64,000 nt of DNA from Marsupella aquatica (lineage: Eukaryota; Marchantiophyta), in the NCBI GenBank assembly GCA_973895155.1, contig OZ316899.1, forward strand, positions 12,462,001-12,526,000, read 5' to 3'. The notes below the pieces were generated by a model. That model did not search any database, had not been told where the DNA came from, and was given only the letters and a program-made list of their open reading frames with translations. Both the position numbers and the translations under genes were made by a program. Below are positions 44,301-53,288 of the stretch, piece by piece. Every line of letters begins with the position of its first letter. The stretch's first letter is position 1.

Positions 44301-47300
44301 CGTGCGAGCCTCATCCCTCCATACACCGGTGCATCACTCTCCTCCTGGTCTGGTCGGGATGGAGGTGGATCCTTTGTCACATGGGCCATTATTTCTTCAA
44401 CGTCAGATTCTTTGTAATGTGACAATAGCTCCTCTCTAAAGTCATCATCCAGGATGTCATTCAAAAACTGCTCTCTTTGCTCATCATCAAACATGATCGT
44501 GTGGGCTTGCATTTCCACCTCCTCGGGGTGATCCTCTGCCTCCCTATCATGAATCTCTAGAGGTTCAGCCTCCACAATTTTGCTTCGCTCGTCTTCCATC
44601 TCTTCTAGAACAGCGTGCACTTGGCTAACTGATTCCTCTACTGCATGCTCTTGAGTAGCAACTCCGGGGCCAAAAACATCTTCCTCCGTGAGGTGAGAAA
44701 TCAGTTTCACCATGTATACTTCATCCTCGTCTTCATCTGAGGTGACCTCTGAATCATATTCCTCCTCCATAGTCGTAGTCTCCCCGTGAGGTGACTCCGC
44801 TGACCATGGAATAGTGATAGTGGGGATACCAAACCGAAACTGCCGTTTGCCCCAATCACTTGTGACCTTGGCCACATACAACCATGGCCTGCCAATTAAA
44901 ATGGGAAAACCGTACGGCCGAACGGGTCGCATCACCAAATAGTTGAGGGGGAAAGATTTTCCCCCAATCATTGTTGGAATCTTGGTGAGACACCCCAACG
45001 GCACCACCCGTGCACCATCAGCCAACCTCATGGCACGTGCCGGTGGTTCTAACTCTGTATACCCCAACCGGTTTGCCGTCTCCTCAGTCATGATGTTGAC
45101 TCCCGAGCCCCCGTCCACCGGTACAAACCGTATTGCACATCCATTGATGTCCACCGTGAGTTCTGGGGCACCCAAATCCTCCGTGACCCAGTTGACTTGT
45201 ATGGGGTCAGCCCCAACTTTGGGTAACCTTCTTCTACGTCTCCTCCTCATGAGAATCTCCTTGACTTGGCGACGGTATAGGGAGCTATCCCGTAATAGTT
45301 GACCAATTGTGGCACTGACTGGGCAATCCAGAATGTCTTGAGCAATGTTGTACGCGGTTGCAGGAGGTATGGGTGGGATGACCTCTTCTCCCGGTTTCCA
45401 ACGAACAACCCTCTCCTCCGCTTTCTTTCTGGCCTTTGCCTCCTCCATGTCTTTGTCAATGGCCGCTTGCATGGCTTGTGCTTCTAGCTCCTCCAACTGC
45501 TTACGTACCTCTTCTCCCACCTTCGGATAGAACAACTTGGGGTTGTCCCGATCAAAGTCACTATCCTCCATGGGTGGCACCTCCGGTTCGTGTGAGGTAC
45601 CCGATGTGGAAGCTTGATGCACCTCCTTGTACTTCTGCTTGAGCTCGGACTTGCCCTTCTTTTTGCCGGATCGAGTGGAGACTCGGTAACAAGAGTAATG
45701 CCTTCTCTCCTCGTCGCTGTCTTCCTCCGGTAGATTCTCAGCATGAGTCCACTCATGACTTGGGGGTGAGGGGTTAGCAACTTCAACTTCCGTAGATGTT
45801 GCAACAACAACCACCGGTATCTCAACAACTGGAGATACTACAACGACTAGCGGTACCACCTCCTCCGTTATGGTGGTCATCCTTTGCTTGGGAATGTTCA
45901 CTACGGTTTCTTCTCTTCTAGTGATTAGAGGGGTGTCGACTGCTTCCGTGGTGAGAAAGTTGACGCTAGCTTCTTTCAGAGGAGGTGGCGGCCCCTTCTT
46001 CTCTTGTGCCCCAATCGGTTGAGCCTTGAACGCCTCCAAGGTTGGGCAGTGTGGTGCAAGATGACCCTCCCCCTTGCATAGTTGACACAGCCGGGCAAAA
46101 TCTCCATTGCCTTGACGGGTGGGCTCTGGGCACACATTAGCGTAGTGGCCCGCCACTCTACAATTGTAACAAATAGGGATCTTCCTCACTCCAGGGTACG
46201 GTGGTCGATTCCCTGGGTTAGCGTTGGGATAGTTGGAGTATGCGGGTGCTCCGGCGTTTGTTGAAACTCCATGAATGCTCCGTGGTCCCGGGTTGAGAGG
46301 TTGTACACTATACACGTTGGCCTCTGGTGGCTCCTCCATGAAGTACTCTATTGGCCCTTCCGCTGCATATGAAGGATTTGAGTAGCTTGCCCCCTCAACA
46401 TCCTCCTCCCGTACTTGGAAAACCTTGGCTGGTTCTCCCGCTGGGCACTCCTTCGGGGCATGACCAAACTTCATGCACTTGGTGCACCACACATTGGCTC
46501 TCTCCACCGGAACTTTTCTCCTCTCAGGTTTGAGTCCGGCAAAATGTACTTTCAACGCTTTCATTTGCTCCGTCAGCTCATCATATCTGGCCTCTTGCTC
46601 CTTCAGGCGTCTTGCCGTAGACAATGGTGTAACGGCCACCGTGGGTAGTATCACTTCACGGTGAGAGGACTTCTTGACTTTCTTTGACAACTTCTTCTTC
46701 TTCCTCCTTCGTCTTTCAGCTTCTGACTCCGTAGTGTCTGACTCTGTAGTACTCTCAGAATCCTCAGATTCATCACTACTATCTGAATCAGATCCACTCG
46801 ACTCCTCACTGGAGGAACTGTCAACCGGCTTCAGCTTCTTTCTTTGGCAACGCTTGCTTGTGGCATCAGCTGCGGTGTATGACTCCGCTGCTGCAATAGC
46901 TTCAGCCAATGTGGTTGGCTTGGCTTGACGTACAAAGAACCCCATCTTGCTTGGTAGGGCAGCCACAAACCAGGCTTGACGCATAGCATCATCGGTACGG
47001 GCTTGGATCCGACGTACCAGCTTTTGGAACCTTTGCAAAAACCTCCGTAATGACTCCTTCTTCTTCATCCTGAGTTGGCCCACCTTTAATAGTGAGGTGG
47101 CCTCCACTCCTATGGATCTGAACTCCTTCAAGAAGGCTTGCTTGAACAGAGCCCAATCAGCTTTCACGTTGGCCAACAACGAAATGAACCATGGACCTGC
47201 CTCCCCTCTCATCATTCCAGGAATGATAGTGAGCTTATGTGCAGACTCCCCATTAGCTTCGGCAATCCCTTCAAACTCCTCAATCCATTCGTCTGGATCA

Positions 47301-47767
47301 TCCTTTGGTCTCCCCTTGAAGGGTACGTACTGAACACGGGTACGTTGTGCAGCTGCCATCGGTGCAGCCGGTGCCTGTATCAACACAGGTGGTAATGGCG
47401 CTTGTTGGGCCACCGGTAACAGCACCGATGATAGGTGTGAGATGATTTGTGGCAATGCAGTGAGCTCTGGGATCAGATTTTGTAACTCAGACTGCACCAA
47501 CACAAAGGGCTCTCCTTCTTCTCGCTCGTGATCTATGTCTGGCTCTTCGTCTGGGCATATGGCCTCATTACGTTGAGCCTCTTCCTGTTGCACACCAACT
47601 TGTTCTTCCAGCACCAGTGGCAACCTCCTCTCTTCTGCAAGCCGTAAGCGTTCTTCGGCAGCAACTCGTCGTCTGGTCCCAATCCAAGAGGGCCCCCCTT
47701 CTAGCTCTGATCTTGGGGTACGTGTGTGTTGGGGACTTCCTCTACCTCCCCTTCTCCCTCTCGGCAT
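41369..47767 (-). CDS. Family B Ty3/gypsy gag-pol polyprotein, intact, 2132 codons
   Basis: A single frame from ATG 47767. Gag core near residue 150-290 (DDPDEWIEEF, WALFKQAFLKEF); three zinc knuckles near 427, 532 and 559 (CTKCMKFGHAPKEC, CYNCRVAGHYANVC, CQLCKGEGHLAPHC); protease near 880 (VPVDGGSGVNIM, DGG in place of the usual DTG/DSG); reverse transcriptase about 1250-1500 with FIDDF near 1398; RNase H from about 1540; integrase with the HHCC zinc site (HEEEAGGHF ... CDPC, about 1752-1790) and D, D, E at GVDFIGPF, VSDRGTHFLN and GLTERANG. All catalytic residues I checked are present. No frameshift joins gag and pol. The last 12 codons lie in the 3' LTR. It is the enzyme source for its own mobilisation and perhaps for related broken copies. 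Confidence 0.95.
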   Translation of the reverse strand: MPRGRRGGRGSPQHTRTPRSELEGGPSWIGTRRRVAAEERLRLAEERRLPLVLEEQVGVQQEEAQRNEAICPDEEPDIDHEREEGEPFVLVQSELQNLIPELTALPQIISHLSSVLLPVAQQAPLPPVLIQAPAAPMAAAQRTRVQYVPFKGRPKDDPDEWIEEFEGIAEANGESAHKLTIIPGMMRGEAGPWFISLLANVKADWALFKQAFLKEFRSIGVEATSLLKVGQLRMKKKESLRRFLQRFQKLVRRIQARTDDAMRQAWFVAALPSKMGFFVRQAKPTTLAEAIAAAESYTAADATSKRCQRKKLKPVDSSSSEESSGSDSDSSDESEDSESTTESDTTESEAERRRRKKKKLSKKVKKSSHREVILPTVAVTPLSTARRLKEQEARYDELTEQMKALKVHFAGLKPERRKVPVERANVWCTKCMKFGHAPKECPAGEPAKVFQVREEDVEGASYSNPSYAAEGPIEYFMEEPPEANVYSVQPLNPGPRSIHGVSTNAGAPAYSNYPNANPGNRPPYPGVRKIPICYNCRVAGHYANVCPEPTRQGNGDFARLCQLCKGEGHLAPHCPTLEAFKAQPIGAQEKKGPPPPLKEASVNFLTTEAVDTPLITRREETVVNIPKQRMTTITEEVVPLVVVVSPVVEIPVVVVATSTEVEVANPSPPSHEWTHAENLPEEDSDEERRHYSCYRVSTRSGKKKGKSELKQKYKEVHQASTSGTSHEPEVPPMEDSDFDRDNPKLFYPKVGEEVRKQLEELEAQAMQAAIDKDMEEAKARKKAEERVVRWKPGEEVIPPIPPATAYNIAQDILDCPVSATIGQLLRDSSLYRRQVKEILMRRRRRRRLPKVGADPIQVNWVTEDLGAPELTVDINGCAIRFVPVDGGSGVNIMTEETANRLGYTELEPPARAMRLADGARVVPLGCLTKIPTMIGGKSFPLNYLVMRPVRPYGFPILIGRPWLYVAKVTSDWGKRQFRFGIPTITIPWSAESPHGETTTMEEEYDSEVTSDEDEDEVYMVKLISHLTEEDVFGPGVATQEHAVEESVSQVHAVLEEMEDERSKIVEAEPLEIHDREAEDHPEEVEMQAHTIMFDDEQREQFLNDILDDDFREELLSHYKESDVEEIMAHVTKDPPPSRPDQEESDAPVYGGMRLARLEETFDEETRNKLDVIRPEQYTKVEVGEGKTLNIGSKLDATEQRTIQELLKEYQDVFAWSHQDLKGVPPEFGEHSIDLMSGARPVRQRQYRLNPKYSLMVKEEIDRLLDAGFIYPVMHSEWVSPIVIVPKKKGPDGKVKIRVCQDFRKLNDATKKDHYPLPFTDIVLDMVAGWEIYSFLDGYSGYNQIWIREEDQLKTAFTTEWGIFAFRRMPFGLCNAPGMFQRLMMNIFHDFLRRFLEIFIDDFAVYGKRVKHPEHLRLTFQRCRETCLKLHPEKCFFGIEEGILLGHKVSARGIEVDREKVAVWVAVSFPKNVKEVRGFLGCVGYYRRFIKDFAKVAMPLTSMLKKGSEFEPTPSRQAAFDELKKRLLEAPVLITPNWNKEFHVYVDVSGFCIGAVLSQLDDDGRDHPIYFASRQLAPAEKNYSPTDREALGIIYACKKYRHYLLGYKVVFHTDHNSLKYMVNKPDLSGRIARWVLLLQEFNYEVRVRSGKSHSNADFFSRIEGASDSQEIDDRFPDEEVFSVNTEATTWYGEILEFLRTARVPSRLGPERAAVFLRKTGPYLLVKGVLHKYGMDGRLRRCLEEAEIRTVMAALHEEEAGGHFARETTARKILDAGYWWPTLFRDVHRYIQRCDPCQRQGKPGPSSRHPLVPILPLAPFEKWGVDFIGPFTPITRRGRKRYIILATDYATKWVEARATAKDDANTTARFLYEQIFTRFGPPLELVSDRGTHFLNHTIERLTENYLISHRKTTPYHPRANGLTERANGIMGKILNKTVSAHKTDWDLKLLAATYAYNLAHKTTTGHSPYFLVFGQHSLVPVEFEVPTIRILTREREGAEESVASRIQQLEQLTETREEALTHTEQEQGKRKSHYDSRLRRVSIEEGDLVLLYDSRFMHFPGKLHTRWMGPYVVDAVYSNGSVQLKTLEGQLLNTRINQERLKKYYTEEEYGARGGASQLREELCDGYPVTGSHT
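41405..41422 (-). promoter_or_regulatory. Polypurine tract of the B element, inside the pol frame
   Basis: CAATTAAGAGAGGAGCTA directly precedes the LTR start TGTGACGGG and would prime plus-strand DNA synthesis. It also encodes QLREEL near the end of the polyprotein. Confidence 0.75.
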
Positions 47768-47826
47768 CCCATTGAGACCTGCATTCCAAACTTACACCAA
47801 TGTCTCAGAAAGCAATATTTGTAAAC

Positions 47827-47922
47827 ATCAACCGTCGCACGATGCGTTGTGGTTGACGTACAATAACAAAGTAACCAACAAACTTCTCACGTATCAACCG
47901 TCGCAAGTTGCGTTGTGGTTGA
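47827..47922. repeat. Pair of 30-bp imperfect palindromes in the B leader
   Basis: ATCAACCGTCGCACGATGCG plus TTGTGGTTGA (47827-47856) recurs at 47893-47922 with two or three changes. Each copy can fold on itself (CAACC with GGTTG, CGCA with TGCG). They lie between the primer-binding site and the gag ATG, where packaging or dimerisation signals of retroelements are found; that role is inferred. Confidence 0.6.
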
Positions 47923-47984
47923 TAGGTTTGAACTCCCAATAGACGTAGCTCCCCTCCTTCGTGTCGTCAAACAAGAAGAAGGAT

Positions 47985-48002
47985 TCCCCGGCAGCGGCGC
48001 CA
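47985..48002 (-). promoter_or_regulatory. Primer-binding site, tRNA-Asp type
   Basis: TGGCGCCGCTGCCGGGGA on the minus strand matches the complement of the 3' end of plant tRNA-Asp(GUC) (…CCCCGGCAACGGCGCCA as I recall it) with one mismatch. It starts 20 nt after the LTR end, a longer gap than usual. Confidence 0.75.
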
Positions 48003-49133
48003 AAAACAAAAGACCACACTTATGTCACTTGCCTCTCCAACGGTTAATACGTGCAAACCGCACTTTTCTTCGCTTAAACCGTTGGTATCGTATTACGGGG
48101 TCGTGGAGGGACGCTATTTGGATTCTTTTCACACCAGGATGAGTATTTTGGTTTCCGCTCCCGGAAATGTAGGTTTTGATCAAGTCTACCGACTACCCTC
48201 ACCCCACAGCTTTTGATCAAGTCCTGCCGACTACCCCACTACACCTTCACTCGGAGTCACCCAAAGAGTGCTGTCACCACCCCTACTCACAAGGCCGACT
48301 CAAACCAAGCAAGTTTCTTCAAATCATAGAACGGGAGAACACAATTCGGAAAGCGAAAAAGGGAGAAGGAACACACAACAAAAGCCCATCAAGTCAAATG
48401 TACAGATCCATATCTCTTGGGAAAAACGATACACATTGCATGAGTAACCCGGCCTCCTGCCGTCTACTCAACTCCTGCCTCTCCGGACAATGAGTATGGC
48501 TCCCCCTCACTACTCTGAACACGCTTTCAAACTCCTCAGGCTCCACTCTATCCCTCCTTGCTAACTTCACACTGAGTCCCCCTAACTACTTCGGGGCTAT
48601 CCCCCTAAATACTGAAAAATCACACCAAAGCACCCCTCACAGGGTCACAACGGTGGCGGCTACCCTAGCGGCGCCGCTAAAACCTTGCACTAAGAGAAAT
48701 CCTTAAACTGAAGAGGAGCATGCGGCACACACATGCTGCTAAAACCCTAAACCCAAAACAAGGGGGCCGACGGTGCCTTCGACGGCGCCCCAACAGTACA
48801 CGTGAACCCTGAAAGTGAGAGGCACCCCAAAATGGCCGAAACTAGGTGCCCTTCCAAGTGCACACCTGAGCTCACCCCTGGATAGCTCTTCTTTTCCTGC
48901 TTCCGAATCACTAAGTCGCTCCCTCAACGGACTTCAGACGCCTGAGTTATGGCCGTTTCCGTACCGCAAAAACATAAGTTCTCCAGGCCATAACTTGCTC
49001 ATCCTGGCTCCGTTTGAGGAGCGCCGCCTCTTGTTGGAATCAGCTCCGCGAGCTCATCCCAACAAGCCCATGAGTGACCCCCCACTAAAATGTTGGAAAT
49101 CTGGAGGCCGTACACCCACGTCCGTACGCCTAT

Positions 49134-50990
49134 CTAATCCTCCTCTTCTTCTTCGCTCTCGGTGCCCGGACTTGTGCCCCGTGAGTGGTCCTCCTCCTCA
49201 TCACTCACGGGAGTGAGTGCCACCGTACTTTTCTTCTTCTTCGACGGAGTACTCTTAGTGCTGCTGCTCCCGCGCTTCCTCAAAGCAGCCAAGGCCTGCC
49301 ACGCCTTGATGTACCCCTCACCAATTGTGTCCTTCCAGAGGGTAGCCTCTTCTCCGGACCGCAACTCCAACGGTAGAACTTGCCCCGTGGCCATGGGAGT
49401 CCCGGGGGTGACAGACCTGGGTGGCATCCCCGTACTGACCTGAGCCTCCCGTAACGATTTCCGTACCTCCCGGAGCTTCTTCTCCAAGCTCTTACTCTTC
49501 TCCTGACTCTTCTTGGCTCCATCCAACAAGGGTCCATACTTCCCACTAACCTCCTTCACCACCATCTCGATAGCTTGGGAGATCACATCCGGGGAAAGTG
49601 TGGAGCCAGGTGTGCCGGGACTCTTCCGTTTCCCTAGACTCAGGGCCTCACTTCTCTTCGCTCGTGTCTCAAAGGCTGCCACCTGACTCCGTAGTGCTCC
49701 CACCTGGTTCCTCCACTCCATCACTTCTCCAGAATTTTGCTTCTCTTTGGCCAATGCTTGCCTCAACGCTCCTACTTCTTCTGCTTCCTTGGCCTTGGTG
49801 GACAAAGCTCCCTTCAAGTTGGTGATCTCTACGTGAGCTGCATTGATGTGCCTGACCTTCTCATGAATGGTCTGCTCCTTGGTCTTGATCACCTCCTTCA
49901 GTGACAGGATGCTCTGCTCTAACGTCTCTACTTTGACTGTGGCGTGCTTGAGAGACTCCCTCAATGCGTGGACTAGCTTGAGTCCCTCGTGGACTCCCTC
50001 TCTGAAATCCCGTAGCTCTGCCAAGTAAACATCCGGAATGTTGTATTCCAGAGGCTGTTTCGGATCTCCCACGAGTGATTCAAGCCACTCCAATGTGCAA
50101 TCATCCTCCTGGTTCTCTTCTTCTCTATTATCCTCCCCACCAGCAGACAATGATTCCTCCGTGAGCTTCCCTAAAACAGTAGTGGCAATACTCCGGATCT
50201 CCGTGGTGAGAGATGATCCCGTGTCTTCATGCCCCGGAGAACCAATCAACCCTTCTGCCCTGGCCAATACAAATGACCCCATCAAATGTACAGCCCCACC
50301 TGGTTTCACACTCCCGGGCTCAGCGGCCAATAGCTTCTTCAATCCGTAGCACCACCATCCGTACACATGGGCTGGGTAGTTCTTGATGTCCATAGCTACC
50401 ACGAAATGCTCCTCATTCAGCACTCCGGATTGCACGTTGCCAAGAACCCGTTGATGCACCTTGGCCAGGAAGCCCTTATACTCAACATCCTTGACAGCAG
50501 AAAGAGGGATGGCGGTGGTGGAGGTAGGATTGGTCACCCAAGTGGCCACCATTTTCAACGTGAGTTCTCCCCTGATATTCCGAGGTGTGAATGAGAATTT
50601 CTGATTCTCAAGAAACAATAGCTTAGCCAACTCCACATGGGGCACTACACGTTTGAGACATTCAAAGTAGATTCCCTCCGTTCGGAACTCCATCCCGGCC
50701 TCAATGTCCCAGCTCTTCCCTGAAGGGATGGTAATCTCCACCTTCATGAATTCTGTAAGCCCGGTGGCTTGGAAAATGTTCCGACAATCCTCCATCACCT
50801 TGGTGGAGGTCTTGGGATAAATTCGACGAAAAATCTTCCTACCCACCGGTGAGGAACCCGCTGCCAATCCCGTGCTCATCATAACTTCTCTCTCTTCCCT
50901 TTCCCGTGTAATCCGAGTCTCCACGTAGTCACGGTAAGCAGCCTTGTATCTCCGAATGCGTGACGCACTAAACTCTGGTTGATCTAGCAT
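49134..50990 (-). CDS. Family B LTR-encoded protein, 618 codons (5' LTR copy)
   Basis: ATG at 50990, about 1.16 kb into the LTR and about 0.85 kb after the TATA-like TTTAAATAAATC (near 51846), so it would be the first long ORF on a transcript started in this LTR; gag-pol begins 1.37 kb after its stop. Sequence as in the other copy except Arg for Pro near residue 175. Preservation in both LTRs says little about selection because the LTRs are copied together at insertion, but the older B2 copy also keeps its C-terminal frame. Confidence 0.8.
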   Translation of the reverse strand: MLDQPEFSASRIRRYKAAYRDYVETRITREREEREVMMSTGLAAGSSPVGRKIFRRIYPKTSTKVMEDCRNIFQATGLTEFMKVEITIPSGKSWDIEAGMEFRTEGIYFECLKRVVPHVELAKLLFLENQKFSFTPRNIRGELTLKMVATWVTNPTSTTAIPLSAVKDVEYKGFLAKVHQRVLGNVQSGVLNEEHFVVAMDIKNYPAHVYGWWCYGLKKLLAAEPGSVKPGGAVHLMGSFVLARAEGLIGSPGHEDTGSSLTTEIRSIATTVLGKLTEESLSAGGEDNREEENQEDDCTLEWLESLVGDPKQPLEYNIPDVYLAELRDFREGVHEGLKLVHALRESLKHATVKVETLEQSILSLKEVIKTKEQTIHEKVRHINAAHVEITNLKGALSTKAKEAEEVGALRQALAKEKQNSGEVMEWRNQVGALRSQVAAFETRAKRSEALSLGKRKSPGTPGSTLSPDVISQAIEMVVKEVSGKYGPLLDGAKKSQEKSKSLEKKLREVRKSLREAQVSTGMPPRSVTPGTPMATGQVLPLELRSGEEATLWKDTIGEGYIKAWQALAALRKRGSSSTKSTPSKKKKSTVALTPVSDEEEDHSRGTSPGTESEEEEED

Positions 50991-51422
50991 CCATGCATCC
51001 CGAAATCAATTTCTCAATCACCAATCCCGTCACCCGTGGCAATGTCAATTCCCTGGCCCGAAACAGCCCCCGTAGCCCGATCACTTAAATTCTCTCAATT
51101 TCCCGTCACTACTCCGTGCGGCCGCCACTAATGCCTGGAAGAATGACGCCAGCAAGCCCCACTAATCCACCATGAAAGAGAGAGCTTCAAAAATAATTAG
51201 AATCTGGAGAGAGCTTCCGGCAAGAGAGAGAAGAACCCCGTTTTTGCTTTCGGCAATGAGAGGGTCGTGCAAAAGGAAGAGGGAAAGAAAAAGGAAGGAA
51301 AAAAAAAAAAAAATAGAACCGAAAAAACTCCTGGCGCCTTCGCCATGCGCCCCGGCCCATTTCTCGGGCCTTACCCTTGCGTCCTCCTGCGCGCGGCCCT
51401 ATGCAGGGCGCGCGGCCATTCC

Positions 51423-51792
51423 TCCCGGCTCGCGGGAGGCCCTTCAACTCCCCCCCGCTCGCGTGATCCTCCCAGCTCGCGGGAGGCCCTTTAACTCCCC
51501 CCCGCTCGCGTGATCCTCCCAGCTCGCGGGAGGCCCTTTAACTCCCCCCCGCTCGCGTGATCCTCCCAGCTCGCGGGAGGCCCTTTAACTCCCCCCCGCT
51601 CGCGTGATCCTCCCAGCTCGCGGGAGGCCCTTTAACTCCCCCCCCCCCGCTCGCTTGCGCTCCTTCAGCTCGCGGAGCCTCATTAATTGCCCGGGCACGC
51701 AGCCCTATGGGCTCGCGAGGCAGCCCCTTCAGCTCGCGGAGCCCCATTAATCGCCCGGGCACGCAGCCCTATGGGCTCGCGAGGCAGCCCCT
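51423..51792. repeat. GC-rich tandem repeats in the B LTR leader (5' LTR)
   Basis: Same 47-bp and 61-bp units as at 40674-41043, with an 11-C run. Confidence 0.85.
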
Positions 51793-52154
51793 CTTTCTCT
51801 CGGACGGCCACTAATGGGACTCGCCCTCCTGAGGAGGGATTTATTTAAAAAAAAACCCCCCCCTCTCCTGACTTTGCAATGGGGGTCTCAACAATAGCTC
51901 TTGAAGCAAAACGGTAAGTCCTATGGGGCTGGTCCTGGCTAGTTTCAAGGTCCCAAAATATTTGCCCACTTAGGTCGCCGCAAATCTTAGAACTATTATG
52001 AGAGAAAGAATATAAAGTCACCTGGGGCATCATCAACCTATAATGACGGAATTAACTAAAAATTAAAAAATGGCTTATTTACATTGACTATTAACAAGGT
52101 ATCGGCCTTTGCAACCAGTTATGTGTGACTTCCCGTGACGGGGTACCCGTCACA

Positions 52155-53173
52155 GTAAGATAGAAATCCTTCCCATATATCCTCGTGCAATTGGTCTCGG
52201 GTTCCCATGACCCCACGAATTCTAATAGGTCTGACTCCGGTACCTCCGGCTTCAGCCATGGTAATCTTACAAAGGCCTCTAAGCCGGATCCGGCCATGAA
52301 GCCTTGGTACTTCTTGGTCTGCATGGCCGTAAAGCATGCATCCTCCTCCCGTGCAAAATGTAGTTGCACCTCCACCGGTAGGGTTGCCGCCCAGCCCTTC
52401 CAGGTGTCATCCCTGGTTGGAATGGCCTTGATGGGATCGACCTCCTCCTCTTCGGCTTCTCCCTGCCTCCTGCTCTGCTGCTCGGCTGGCTTCTTTGGTG
52501 CCGCCGACCTCGTTCTTTTTGCCGGGGTGGCTTCATCGTTGACGGCTCCCTTCCTCTTCATCTCTGCTGCCGTGGAGGTTTCTCCTAGCACCGTTGCCTG
52601 GGTCCACCTTTCCGTGCTTCCCTTTAATTCCCAGTGTATGTCGTTGCAGTTCTTGATGGCCTCTCGGATGCCAACGACGCTGTCTTTGCAAAACAGAAGA
52701 TCGTCGAGTTGATTGGAAGTAGGCGTCCACAGGAACTCGTCCTTGATGAGTTCGCCTCCTAAGAAAGCCGTCTTCTGCAGCTCCCACAATCGAGCGAGCT
52801 CCTGCCGTTCTCGAGCTGCCCTTTCTGATTCCTCGTCCTCGTAAGTCTTGATGTACTCAGTTGCCCGTTCGAACAGGCATCCCCAGAAATGTGCCGCTTG
52901 ATTGACGTTGCTCATACCCTCCTTAGGTCGATCGTCGGTATCTACTCTCTCCCCGAGTGCTTGCCTAAGCAGCTGACAGTAGTTGGCCTCCCGTAGTCGT
53001 CTGCCTAGTTCGTGCTCGCAAATGAGCCACCATCTCCTGCAAGCGCTCCTTACCCCTCTCCTCTGCCGGTCCTTCTTCCCGTTGATCCTTCCTAGCCGCC
53101 GACGCTTAACGCGCCCTAACCCTAATCGGGTTTTCACCCTTAGCCTTACCTCCGGCCTCGGCCCGGGTTCCAT
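52155..53173 (-). pseudogene. Family A LTR-encoded protein, best N-terminal copy (A3), truncated by B
   Basis: ATG at 53173. It is open without a stop through the helical N-domain and into the second domain (EAFVRLPWLKPEVPESDLLE, YGKDFYLT) until B interrupts it. Codon 49 is TGG (53029-53027), unlike the TAG of A1 and A2, so this is the ancestral state. The final 20 codons of the open frame (52154-52091) are read from the B LTR and are a chance fusion. Confidence 0.78.
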
Positions 53174-53288
53174 GGTTGCCCCTAATTGTTTATATTTTCC
53201 TTGTTTTGTCCCTATACTAAGGTGTTCCTAGGGTGCCTTCCTGCTTTACCCACTTAACCGGCCGAGTGATTCCTGTCTAGGCATCACA
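52155..53288 (-). mobile_element. Family A LTR fragment (copy A3), 5' end
   Basis: Begins TGTGATGCCTAG at 53288 on the minus strand and is cut at 52155 by the B element (A1 reads GTGAGATAGAAATCC at the same place; here GTAAGATAGAAATCC). Outside the 5' end is AAGAG, and the interrupted B2 LTR has AAGAGTCAGG, so A3 inserted into an older B LTR with a likely AAGAG duplication. Confidence 0.8.

Larger units (their letters stand above)
48023..52154 (-). mobile_element. Family B retrotransposon, 5' LTR (4132 bp)
   Basis: Begins at 52154 on the minus strand with the same terminal palindrome and ends GTGACA at 48023, next to the leader with the primer-binding site. It is nearly identical to 37274-41404. 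The outer flank is GTAAG, inside the A3 LTR, and does not match the CACAA next to the other LTR. Gene-free stretches 48023-49133 and 50991-52154 carry the same hairpin, telobox and repeats as the other copy. Confidence 0.93.

Noticed and set aside
52091-52154. Last 20 codons of the A3 open frame as part of the A protein
   Set aside because: They are read from the terminus of the inserted B LTR and have no counterpart in A1.
37274-52154. Segmental duplication of a host gene (two identical 618-codon genes 10.7 kb apart)
   Set aside because: Both copies are bounded by TG..CA termini with primer-binding site and polypurine tract between them, so they are LTRs.
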